This document shows, piece by piece, positions 25,155-32,250 of a stretch of DNA of 64,000 nucleotides; within the stretch, counting starts at the first letter, position 1; every line of letters begins with the position of its first letter. The stretch is from Paragemmobacter kunshanensis (GTDB taxonomy: Bacteria; Pseudomonadota; Alphaproteobacteria; Rhodobacterales; Rhodobacteraceae): contig NZ_JAALFE010000004.1 in the NCBI RefSeq assembly GCF_011059185.1, positions 1 through 64,000 of the forward strand, read 5' to 3'. The translations under genes and the position numbers were made by a program. The notes under the pieces are model-generated. The model searched no databases. It was not told the origin of the DNA and was given only the letters and a program-made list of their open reading frames with translations.

Positions 25155-25188
25155 CGGAAAGGGGCCGCACCCTTCCGGGTGCGGCCCC
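25155..25188 (-). terminator. Rho-independent terminator after the secreted protein gene
   Basis: A 12-bp perfect stem (GGGGCCGCACCC with GGGTGCGGCCCC, 25161-25188) and a TTCC loop. On the minus strand it is followed by TTTCCG. It separates the gene at 25231 from the kinase gene downstream. Confidence 0.7.
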
Positions 25189-25230
25189 ACCGTCATCGCC
25201 CGTATCCTTACGGACGGTCCGCCGCCTTCA

Positions 25231-25719
25231 TCACTTCAGACGCGTCACCACGCCATCGGCGAAGGTGTCGATCAGCTTGCGATAGGCTTCATCCGTATCC
25301 GTCGTGCTCAGCATCAGCATTTCACCTTCCGCCAGCACGATCTGCGCATTCTCGACCGAAATGCCCAGCTCATAGGCGTCATAGTTGCCGTTGTCGGTCT
25401 CGTCATTGATGTTGACCTGGCCCACCAGCACGGCATCGCCCAGATTCAGGCCGCGCTCAAAGGCATTGGCCAGCTCGACCTCGCGGATGTCGACAAGGAT
25501 CTCGGCCCCGTCATCGCCCAGCCGCTCGGTCACGCGCGCGCCGATGGCGGCCTCGAGATCGGCCTCGATGCTGCCCCAGTATTTCGCCGCTTCCTCGTTC
25601 TGGATGGCCGAAAGGTCCACCGTCACATCGACCGTCTTGATCTGGTCAACCGCCGCAAAGGCGGTGCTGCCCATGGTGGTGGCAAGCAGGACGGCGGCAA
25701 GGGTCTTGGTGCGAAGCAT
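25231..25719 (-). CDS. Secreted hypothetical protein, stress-regulated
   Basis: A 162-residue protein with a clear signal peptide (MLRTKTLAAVLLATTMGSTAFA, cleavage after about residue 22). The mature part is acidic and mixed alpha/beta, with no cysteines and no recognised catalytic motif. A repeated pattern of strand-turn residues (VDVTVDLSAIQ, AEILVDIREVELA, GQVNINDETDNG) suggests a small beta-rich periplasmic domain. GGAG lies upstream of the ATG. An exact EcfG-type promoter precedes it and it is divergent from csbD, so it is predicted to be a periplasmic stress protein. I do not recognise the family with certainty. Confidence 0.72.
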   Translation of the reverse strand: MLRTKTLAAVLLATTMGSTAFAAVDQIKTVDVTVDLSAIQNEEAAKYWGSIEADLEAAIGARVTERLGDDGAEILVDIREVELANAFERGLNLGDAVLVGQVNINDETDNGNYDAYELGISVENAQIVLAEGEMLMLSTTDTDEAYRKLIDTFADGVVTRLK

Positions 25720-25766
25720 GTTGTATCTCCATTCCTGAAGGCCATGTCTGGCCGGTATGAGGAAAC

Positions 25767-25791
25767 AACGCCAACCCTGGCGCCCGGTTCC
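25767..25791 (-). promoter_or_regulatory. EcfG-type promoter of the secreted protein gene
   Basis: On the minus strand GGAAC (25791-25787), a 16-bp spacer and CGTT (25770-25767). The predicted start point is about 40 bp from the ATG at 25719. Confidence 0.72.
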
Positions 25792-25872
25792 CGCCAATCA
25801 GTCAGATTTCTTCCAATACATGCAATTTTTCTTTTTAATTCTGTTACTTGCACAGAAACTCGCAGAAATTTC

Positions 25873-25898
25873 GGAACCACTCTCCACCGCCGGGCGTT
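25873..25898 (+). promoter_or_regulatory. EcfG-type promoter of the csbD-like gene
   Basis: GGAAC at 25873-25877, a 17-bp spacer and CGTT at 25895-25898. The predicted start point near 25905 rules out the ATG at 25744 as the start of the CsbD-like protein. Confidence 0.7.
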
Positions 25899-25935
25899 GG
25901 CTTTCCATACCAACCCAAGGAAAAGGGAGACCACC

Positions 25936-26133
25936 ATTAACTGGGATCAGGTCGAAGGAAAATGGCTGCAACTCAAGGGTCAGGCCAAGGAAAAGTGGGG
26001 CCAGCTGACGGATGACGATCTGGATGTCGCCGCCGGCCGGCGCGACCAGCTGGCAGGCAAGATCCAGCACCGCTACGGCGTCGCCAAGGAAGAGGCAGAA
26101 CGCCAGCTGGATGACTGGTCGCGCAAGCTGTGA
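25936..26133 (+). CDS. CsbD family stress protein with apparent ATT start codon
   Basis: A 65-residue CsbD-like protein. The pattern NWDQVEGKWLQLKGQAKEKWG, then AAGRRDQLAGKIQHRYG and EEAERQLDDW, is the standard CsbD fold of two helices and matches the family length. The usual first residue Met before NWDQ is encoded here by ATT (25936-25938). A good ribosome binding site (AAAAGGGAG) lies 6-7 bp upstream. There is no ATG, GTG or TTG in frame between the predicted transcription start and this codon. ATT initiation or a recent start-codon mutation is therefore implied. It is predicted to be EcfG-dependent. Confidence 0.8.
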   Translation: MNWDQVEGKWLQLKGQAKEKWGQLTDDDLDVAAGRRDQLAGKIQHRYGVAKEEAERQLDDWSRKL

Positions 26134-26361
26134 CGCGGGCCCGCCGGCCCGACGGGCCAGCACAACAGGGGCCGTCGTGACGGCTCGCCAGACTGGGGGG
26201 CCGGGCACATGCCCGGCCCCCTTGTCCTTGCCCGGATCCACCGCCTTGCGGCCCACTGCCCCCCCTTCTGCAGTGCCACACGCCCCCCTTCGCGACACGC
26301 GGCGACAAGGCCGCGCGAAGAGGCCGCGCAAAGACGCCGGGGGGAAAATCCGCAAAGGAAC

Positions 26362-26386
26362 GGAACCGAAAGGCCCCCGCCGCGTT
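26362..26386 (+). promoter_or_regulatory. EcfG-type promoter of the PLDc_N gene
   Basis: GGAAC at 26362-26366, a 16-bp spacer and CGTT at 26383-26386, about 30 bp upstream of the ATG at 26417. It probably also serves the two following genes. Confidence 0.72.
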
Positions 26387-26416
26387 GACCCCCGAACCGT
26401 CCCAACGGAGCGTGCC

Positions 26417-26623
26417 ATGAACGAACTCTCGATGTTTTCCCTCTCCGGCCTCAGCGGCCTCGTGATCCTTGCCCTCGATCTCTGGGCGATCATCTCGGTG
26501 ATCAACTCCAATGCCTCGACCGGGGCAAAGGTCGGTTGGTCGCTCCTGATCATCGTGCTGCCGATCCTGGGCTTCCTGATCTGGCTGCTCGCCGGTCCGC
26601 GCAGCCGCCGCACCAGCCTGTAG
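26417..26623 (+). CDS. PLDc_N domain small membrane protein
   Basis: A 68-residue protein with two membrane segments (about 10-28 and 42-58). The arrangement LDLWAIISVINSNAS-KVGWSLLIIVLPILGFLIWLLAGPR matches the PLDc_N (phospholipase D N-terminal-like) family of small envelope proteins, in which no enzymatic domain is present. GGAG is upstream. It is the first gene of a short plus-strand operon under an EcfG-type promoter. The molecular role is unknown. Confidence 0.85.
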   Translation: MNELSMFSLSGLSGLVILALDLWAIISVINSNASTGAKVGWSLLIIVLPILGFLIWLLAGPRSRRTSL

Positions 26624-26632
26624 GACAGCCCG

Positions 26633-26971
26633 ATGTCCAGTCCCTCGCCCGGGCCCACCCTTTGGCAGCTGGCGCGCGTCGGCATCGCGGCTCAACAGTC
26701 GCTGCGCCTGCGCCTTGCCCTGATCCGCGTCGAAGCGCGGGACAGGGGCCGCCATGTGCGGCGCGGCCTCGCGCTGGCCATCCTCGGGCTCGTCCTTGCA
26801 TCGGCGGCGATCCTCATGGGCCTTGCCGCCCTCGCGATGCTGCTGATGTCCCACGGCTTCACCCCCCATGCTGCCCTCGGGCTCGTGGCGGGCGGGGCCA
26901 CGGCGCTGGCGCTGCTCCTGCTGCTGCTGGGTCGCAGCGCCCTTCTCCGCGCCACCTCATCCCGATCCTGA
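26633..26971 (+). CDS. Holin-superfamily III / YqjE-like membrane protein
   Basis: A 112-residue protein with a basic amphipathic N-terminus, then two strongly hydrophobic segments (about 42-68 and 76-98) and a short basic tail. The layout resembles YqjE/DUF1469 phage-holin-like proteins, which often lie next to YqjD/DUF883-type and PLDc_N stress proteins. It follows the PLDc_N gene by 9 bp and is likely co-transcribed with it. The family call is moderate because composition dominates the signal. Confidence 0.65.
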   Translation: MSSPSPGPTLWQLARVGIAAQQSLRLRLALIRVEARDRGRHVRRGLALAILGLVLASAAILMGLAALAMLLMSHGFTPHAALGLVAGGATALALLLLLLGRSALLRATSSRS

Positions 26972-27058
26972 CATCCGGTCCCGACAGGCCGGACAGGTCG
27001 GACAATCCGTCTTCCGTTACCCGCCGGGCCCAGGCCCGACGCCAGAAGGAGATTTGCC

Positions 27059-28114
27059 ATGTTCTTCCAATCCTCCACCCGCAACCTGAAATCCGCCATC
27101 ACCGCGCAGGATGCCGCCCTCGGCCAGTCGCTGACCGATCTCGCCCGTTCGCTCGGCCTCGACACTGCGGGCAGCATGGCCTCCCGGGCCGGGGTCAAGG
27201 CCGTGGGTCTTGCCCGCAACCATCCCCTGCCCGTGGCTCTGGCCGGTGCGGGCCTCGCCTGGCTCATCCTGCGCCCGCGCGGCTCCGGCCCGCAGCCCGG
27301 CATGGAGGCCCTCTCCCGCTGGGAAGACGAGGGCGGCCAGGTCCTCGACCCCGCCGATGTCATCGACAGGATGGACGCGACCGAGCGTGAATGGCTGAAT
27401 GCCGCCCGCGCCGCCCGCGATGCCGCCCGCGACCGGCTGCTCGATCTCTACGAACGCGGCGTCGCGACGGCCGAAGCCAAGGCTGCCGTTGCAACCGATC
27501 AGGCCGAAGCCCTCGCCCAGGCATTCCGCAAGAACCTTTCCCATCTGGAGGCCGAGGCCGCGGATCGCACCGCCGAAGCCCGCCGCCGCATCTGGGAGGC
27601 CCTCGAAACCGGCGGCAGGATGGCCGAGCGCGGCTTTGACCAGGGCAGGCAGATGGCCAAGGAACACCCGGTTGCAACCTCGGTTGCCGGCTTGGCCGTG
27701 GGGGCCGGGGCGCTCGCACTGGCCCTGCGTGGCCGGGGTCTGCTGAAGGTGATCGCCCCGGTCGCCCTGTCCGCCGTGCTGGCCGAGGCCGCCCTGCGCC
27801 TGCGCCGCAGCCCGGCCGAAAAGGCGGCGGATGCCGTGAAGGACACAGCCGAGGATATCGCCGAGACGGCCGCCTCCACCGCCCGCAAGGCCACCCGCGC
27901 TGCGCGCTCTGCCGCGAAGAAGGCCGATAGCGCCGTGACGGGGGCAACCCGCACGGCAAAGGCCGGCGCGAACCGCGCGGCCAAGGCGGCGGGCAAGGCC
28001 ACGCGTCCGTCGCGCACGGCCACGGGCAAGGCATCCGCCGTGGCGCGCAAGGCGCGCGACGCTGCGGCAGCCGCGGCCGGATCCGAAGTGCCGAATGGTG
28101 CCGCCAAGCACTGA
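27059..28114 (+). CDS. Membrane-associated protein with histone-H1-like basic tail
   Basis: A 351-residue protein. Two short hydrophobic stretches (about 60-75, PVALAGAGLAWLILRPR, and about 212-240) surround a helical, charged middle region. The last 90 or so residues are an Ala/Lys/Arg-rich low-complexity tail (repeats such as KATRAARSAAKKA and AKAAGKATRPS) like the C-terminus of histone H1 or bacterial AlgP-like proteins. This could bind DNA or polyanions. The N-terminal part resembles YqjD/DUF3618-type proteins. It is the third gene of the EcfG-controlled operon and ends at a strong terminator. The function is unknown. Confidence 0.7.
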   Translation: MFFQSSTRNLKSAITAQDAALGQSLTDLARSLGLDTAGSMASRAGVKAVGLARNHPLPVALAGAGLAWLILRPRGSGPQPGMEALSRWEDEGGQVLDPADVIDRMDATEREWLNAARAARDAARDRLLDLYERGVATAEAKAAVATDQAEALAQAFRKNLSHLEAEAADRTAEARRRIWEALETGGRMAERGFDQGRQMAKEHPVATSVAGLAVGAGALALALRGRGLLKVIAPVALSAVLAEAALRLRRSPAEKAADAVKDTAEDIAETAASTARKATRAARSAAKKADSAVTGATRTAKAGANRAAKAAGKATRPSRTATGKASAVARKARDAAAAAAGSEVPNGAAKH

Positions 28115-28176
28115 TCGGGTCGCCCGTCCCCCTTTCGGGAACCCTCACCCCCGGATCTTCGCCATGGCTCATGCAA

Positions 28177-28204
28177 GGGGGCCGCGCCTTTCGGCGCGGC
28201 CCCC
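28177..28204. terminator. Bidirectional terminator between convergent genes
   Basis: A 12-bp perfect GC stem (GGGGGCCGCGCC with GGCGCGGCCCCC) and a TTTC loop, between the plus-strand gene ending at 28114 and the minus-strand BCCT gene ending at 28223. Confidence 0.6.
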
Positions 28205-28222
28205 TCAGGATGAAACCCTGCC

Positions 28223-29860
28223 TCACTCGGCCGGGAGGCCCGCCTTGGCCCGCATGGCGTCGCGGATCAGGGCCTTGATCAGGGCAACGCCCATCAGCGC
28301 CAGCACAAAGCTGAACGGCAGCGCGCCGATGATCATCGCCGTCTGGATGGCCGACAGACCGCCCGCCACCAGCAGAACCGAAATCACCAGCGTCAGCGCC
28401 GCCCCCCAGACCAGGATATGGACCTTGCCCTTCGGCGTCTCGTCACCTGCGGCGTTGATCGTGTTGATGATCAGGATCGCGGAATCAGCCGAGGTCACCA
28501 GATAGGTCAGCAGCAGCACGACAAGCAGCGCCGACATGACCACCGCCAGCGCGGGCGAAAGCAGCTGGTTCACCGTGGCGAACAGCTGGCTGGAAAGCCC
28601 GGCATCCAGAATGGCGCGGTTTGCACCGCCATTCAGTTCCAGATCCATCGCGGTTCCACCCGCCATTGCAAACCAGATGAAGCACATGACCGACGGCACG
28701 ATCATCGCCCCCATGACATATTCCCGCAGCGTCCGCCCGCGCGAGATGCGTGCCAGGAACAGCCCGACAAAGGGCACGAAGGCAATCCACCAGGCCCAGT
28801 AGAAGATGGTCCACCCCCCCTGCCAGGCCGCCAGCGCATCGCCTGTCTCGGTGCCGTCGGCATGCCAGACGGTGAACATCATGCCGGGCAATGCACCAAG
28901 ATAATCCCCGATCCCCACAAACAGCGCCGTCAGCGAAAACAGCGTCGATCCAAAGACAAGCAGGAAGGCCAGAAAGAAGAATGTCAGCCCCATGTTCATG
29001 TTGGACAGCCACTTGATGCCCTTTCCCACCCCCGACAGCGCCGAAAGCGTGGACAGCCCCATCACCACCACAAGCGACAGGATCATCGCCGTATTGCTCG
29101 GTGTGGTGCCATCCTCCTGCATCAGCCAGTCCGCCCCGGTGATGTTGTAGAAACCGCTGGCAAATTGCGACACGCCGAACCCGATGGTGACGGCAACCCC
29201 CAGAACCGTGGCGATGACGGCCACGATGTCGATCGCATGGCCCAGCGGGCCGGTCAGGCTGCTGCCGAAAAGCGGCGTCAACCCCGAGCGGATGGTCAGA
29301 GGCAGCCCCCGGCGATAGCTGAAGAAGGCCAGCGCCAGCCCCGTCAGCGCATAGCAGCCCCAGGCCGTCAGGCCCCAATGCAGGAAAGACCATTTGAAGG
29401 CCGACCGCACCACCTCGGCGCTTTCGGCAGCAACCAGTCCAGTGATCACGTCAGGATTGGTCGAGAAGTGATAGATCGGCTCTCCGGTCGAATAGGTCAG
29501 CATGCCGATGCCGATCCCCGCACCGAACATCATGGAAAACCAGGAAAATGTCGAAAACTCAGGCGCCTCGCCATCCAGGCCAAGCCGGATGCGGCCCGTG
29601 GCGGGCCACAGGGCCAGGGCAAGGCAGGTGATCAGGTAGAAGGCCATGACATAGATGTACCACGTCCCGAACGCGCCAAGCAGAAACCCGTTCAGCGCCG
29701 AAAGCGCGGCACCTGCATTCTCCGGAAAGGCAGCCGCCCAGATGATGAGCAGGCCCACAAGCAGCTTGGATCCGATCGTGACAATCGTGTTGAACCCTTC
29801 ATAGAAACCGCTGCTCGCCGTTGAAATCGGCAAGTCCGTAAGTGGTGGTTTGATCGACAT
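28223..29860 (-). CDS. BCCT family transporter (betaine/carnitine/choline type)
   Basis: A 545-residue inner-membrane transporter with about twelve hydrophobic segments. The family signature is clear: GWTIFYWAWWIAFVPFVGLF followed by LARISRGRTLREY. Gly-rich MMFGAGIGIGM in segment 3 is also typical. It probably imports a quaternary ammonium compound such as glycine betaine, coupled to Na+ or H+. The ATG at 29860 has a GGGAGGGAG site directly upstream. It follows the stress island, where osmoprotection would fit, but no EcfG-type promoter was found for it. Confidence 0.92.
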   Translation of the reverse strand: MSIKPPLTDLPISTASSGFYEGFNTIVTIGSKLLVGLLIIWAAAFPENAGAALSALNGFLLGAFGTWYIYVMAFYLITCLALALWPATGRIRLGLDGEAPEFSTFSWFSMMFGAGIGIGMLTYSTGEPIYHFSTNPDVITGLVAAESAEVVRSAFKWSFLHWGLTAWGCYALTGLALAFFSYRRGLPLTIRSGLTPLFGSSLTGPLGHAIDIVAVIATVLGVAVTIGFGVSQFASGFYNITGADWLMQEDGTTPSNTAMILSLVVVMGLSTLSALSGVGKGIKWLSNMNMGLTFFFLAFLLVFGSTLFSLTALFVGIGDYLGALPGMMFTVWHADGTETGDALAAWQGGWTIFYWAWWIAFVPFVGLFLARISRGRTLREYVMGAMIVPSVMCFIWFAMAGGTAMDLELNGGANRAILDAGLSSQLFATVNQLLSPALAVVMSALLVVLLLTYLVTSADSAILIINTINAAGDETPKGKVHILVWGAALTLVISVLLVAGGLSAIQTAMIIGALPFSFVLALMGVALIKALIRDAMRAKAGLPAE

Positions 29861-29940
29861 GGCTCCCTCCCTTGTTTTTGCCGGACAACCCCGAAGGCAT
29901 CCGGTCGGGAGAAAAAGCATGGCCCATTCATCAATATGAC

Positions 29941-29950
29941 GTGACGTCAC
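29941..29950. promoter_or_regulatory. Palindrome GTGACGTCAC upstream of the BCCT gene
   Basis: A perfect 10-bp palindrome preceded by another TGACG, 81 bp upstream of the BCCT start. It could be a regulator site. The support is symmetry and position only. Confidence 0.3.
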
Positions 29951-30058
29951 GGCGACCCTGACGGGCGAAAAGCGACACGCGCCGGGAATCTTGCCGTCGC
30001 AGTTCCGATCCGGCGCCGATCCGTCCCGACCGGGCGACAGGGCCGCATGGTCCCGCGG

Positions 30059-30499
30059 CTAGCACTCTGTCAGCGTCAGCAAGACCGAATTGGCGATCCG
30101 CTGCCCGGATGTCAGATACAGGCTGCGGTTCAGCGCGTCATGTTCGGGGGCCGATGTCTCCAGCCGGATCACGGTGCGGAAATAGATCCGCCCCTGATCG
30201 ACGGCGTCGCCCCGCTGCAGCGCGGCCAGAACCTCGGGCGGTCCATGGCGCAGACCCTGGCTGTCCACCCGCACCAGCGCGCCATCCTCCAGCCGGATCA
30301 CATAACGCGCATGGATCCGCGTCAGCCCGTCGGCGCGGACGCGCTGTTCATCCGCCCCCCCGGGCAGGATGATCCCCGCCATGGTCCGGCCCGTGACGGT
30401 GCCGCCCAGGATCGGCACGATCCGCGCCAGCCCGAAACCGTCGTCACCCAGGCTGACCGGCGCACCCACATCGACACGGAACTCGGCAAAGACGGTCAT
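30059..30499 (-). CDS. DUF3237 family protein
   Basis: A 146-residue protein of the DUF3237 family, a lipocalin-like beta-barrel of unknown biochemical function common in aromatic and terpenoid catabolic clusters. Typical features are GRTMAGIILPGGADEQ, RIHARYVIRLEDGALVRVDSQG and YFRTVIRLET near the end. It overlaps the FAD monooxygenase gene upstream by 4 bp and ends the operon. A second DUF3237 protein is encoded two genes upstream (31771), so the operon carries a pair. Confidence 0.85.
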   Translation of the reverse strand: MTVFAEFRVDVGAPVSLGDDGFGLARIVPILGGTVTGRTMAGIILPGGADEQRVRADGLTRIHARYVIRLEDGALVRVDSQGLRHGPPEVLAALQRGDAVDQGRIYFRTVIRLETSAPEHDALNRSLYLTSGQRIANSVLLTLTEC

Positions 30500-31755
30500 G
30501 CCCGCACGCCTTCCAACGCGCCGATGATCGGCGGCTGGGCATTCAGCACCTCGATGGAAAAGCCCGACAGGCGCTTGTAATGCTCGGCATGCGCCGCCAG
30601 CTCGGCGCGGGGAATGACCGTCTCGATATCGTCGAAGACGCCGCCACAGCGATCCTCGACCATCTGCATCACGGCATCCGGCCCCTTGCCGCGATTGGCC
30701 CGCAGGATCCCTTCGGCCCGGGGGCGCATCTCGGCCTCATAGGCCAGCAGGGCCGCCCGGGTGACCCCATGATCGCGGAACGCACGGCCCAGCTTGCGCG
30801 CATCAATGATCGCCTGCGTCGCCCCGTTCGATCCGACAGGATAGGTCGCATGGGCCGCATCGCCCATCAGCGTGACACATCCCACGGTCCAGCCGGGCAA
30901 GGGATCGCGGTCCACCATCGGATATTCATGGACAAGGCCCGATGCCCGGATCATCCCCGGGCAATCGACCCAGCCGAAATCCCATCCCTCGAAGGCGGGC
31001 AGGAAATCGGCCTTCTCCGCCGGACGGTTCCAGTCCCCCTTGGCAAGGGCGCGGGCCGGATCCACCCGCATTTCGGCAATCCAGTTGATCGTGGCCAGAC
31101 CCGTCACCGGATCCTCCGGCGTCAGCGGATAGGCCACGAAGCGCTGGCTGTCATGCCCGGCAAGGAACATCGCATTGCCGCCCAGGAAATGGCGGCCCGG
31201 GCTGGTGCCACGCCACATGATCGCGCCGTTCCAGATCGGCTCCCCCTCGTCGGGAACCATCTGTCGGCGGATCGCGGAATGGATGCCATCGGCGGCAATC
31301 GCGACACGCCCCTCGATCCGCCGCCCATCCGTCAGGATCAATGCAGCCCCCGCCTCCGTCGTCTCGAAGGCCGCGACAGCCGCCCCCGTCATCACCGCAC
31401 CCTCCCCCGCGCGACGGCGCAATTCCTCAAGCAGCAGCATCTGCAACTTGCCCCGATGCACCGAAAACTGCGGCCAGGCATAGCCCGCCGCAAGGCCGCG
31501 CGGCTCGACCCAGATCTCGCGTCCCGACTTGGTATAGAACCCGTATTGCCGGGTCCGGATGCCGATGCCATCCAGCAGCGGCTCCAGCCCCAGATCCATC
31601 AACTCGCGCACCGCGTTGGGCTGCAGGTTGATCCCCACGCCCAGGGGCTTCGGTTCGCTCACGCGCTCCAGGATGCGGAACGGCAGGCCAAGCTGGTGCA
31701 GGGTCAGCCCCATCACCAGCCCCGCGATCCCACCGCCCGCAATCAGTATGGTCAT
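30496..31755 (-). CDS. FAD-dependent aromatic monooxygenase (PhzS/salicylate-hydroxylase-like)
   Basis: A 419-residue group A flavoprotein monooxygenase. The dinucleotide motif is ILIAGGGIAGLVMGLTLHQLG at the N-terminus, the DG motif AIAADGIHSAIRRQMVP lies at about 150-166 and the second FAD motif TLMGDAAHATYPVGSNGATQ at about 292-311. The overall layout resembles PhzS and 3-hydroxybenzoate/salicylate hydroxylases. It is translationally coupled to the DUF3237 gene downstream and 15 bp from another upstream. It probably hydroxylates the ring-containing substrate of this cluster; the identity is unknown. Confidence 0.87.
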   Translation of the reverse strand: MTILIAGGGIAGLVMGLTLHQLGLPFRILERVSEPKPLGVGINLQPNAVRELMDLGLEPLLDGIGIRTRQYGFYTKSGREIWVEPRGLAAGYAWPQFSVHRGKLQMLLLEELRRRAGEGAVMTGAAVAAFETTEAGAALILTDGRRIEGRVAIAADGIHSAIRRQMVPDEGEPIWNGAIMWRGTSPGRHFLGGNAMFLAGHDSQRFVAYPLTPEDPVTGLATINWIAEMRVDPARALAKGDWNRPAEKADFLPAFEGWDFGWVDCPGMIRASGLVHEYPMVDRDPLPGWTVGCVTLMGDAAHATYPVGSNGATQAIIDARKLGRAFRDHGVTRAALLAYEAEMRPRAEGILRANRGKGPDAVMQMVEDRCGGVFDDIETVIPRAELAAHAEHYKRLSGFSIEVLNAQPPIIGALEGVRA

Positions 31756-31770
31756 CCCTCTTCCGCCGGA

Positions 31771-32250
31771 TCAGACCGGCGCCTCCCAAAGCTCGATATA
31801 GACATGATCGGCATCGCCCGGCTCGGCCAGGGCCGTGCCGAAATAGACCGCGTCGCCCAGCGCCCGATGCGGCCCCTCCGGCACCTCCAGTGCCGCCCGC
31901 GTCCGGCCGAGATAGCTGCCGTCGGGCTGCGGCACCATGCGCCCGGCATTGGTGATCATCACGGGCGTCCCGTCCTCGATCTCAAGGCAATAGCGGGCCT
32001 CGATCGCATAGGATCCATCAGGCAGGCCGATGGCAAAATCCGCCCCGCCGGGCAGGATGCGCGCCCTCCAGCCCGCCCCCTGCGCCGCACCGCCGATGAT
32101 CGGGAACATCGCCCGGACAGGGCCCTGGCTTGTTTGGAACTCGACCGCCGCCCCCAGATCGGCCCGGATCACCATGGCGCGCCGCAGCATCGGCTGGCCC
32201 AAGGCGCGCCCGGCGCCCAGCGCCTGAATGGTCAGGTCATCAGCTTTCAT
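31771..32250 (-). CDS. DUF3237 family protein
   Basis: A 159-residue second DUF3237 protein. Shared landmarks with the copy at 30059 are ARILPGGADF, YAIEARYCLEIEDGTPVMITNAGRM and the late DAVYFGTALAEP block. Sequence divergence between the two is large, so this is not a recent duplication. The ATG at 32250 lies inside the end of the amidohydrolase gene (11-bp overlap). The role is unknown. Co-occurrence with a flavin monooxygenase suggests ligand binding or a small-molecule step. Confidence 0.83.
   Translation of the reverse strand: MKADDLTIQALGAGRALGQPMLRRAMVIRADLGAAVEFQTSQGPVRAMFPIIGGAAQGAGWRARILPGGADFAIGLPDGSYAIEARYCLEIEDGTPVMITNAGRMVPQPDGSYLGRTRAALEVPEGPHRALGDAVYFGTALAEPGDADHVYIELWEAPV

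Noticed and set aside
25744-25935. An upstream ATG (25744) giving a 129-residue CsbD protein
   Set aside because: It lies upstream of the predicted EcfG start point and overlaps the divergent promoter region. The extra 64 residues have no family support.
18709-26420. Other GGAAC occurrences, such as 19502-19506
   Set aside because: No CGTT occurs 16-17 bp downstream, so they were not counted as EcfG-type promoters.
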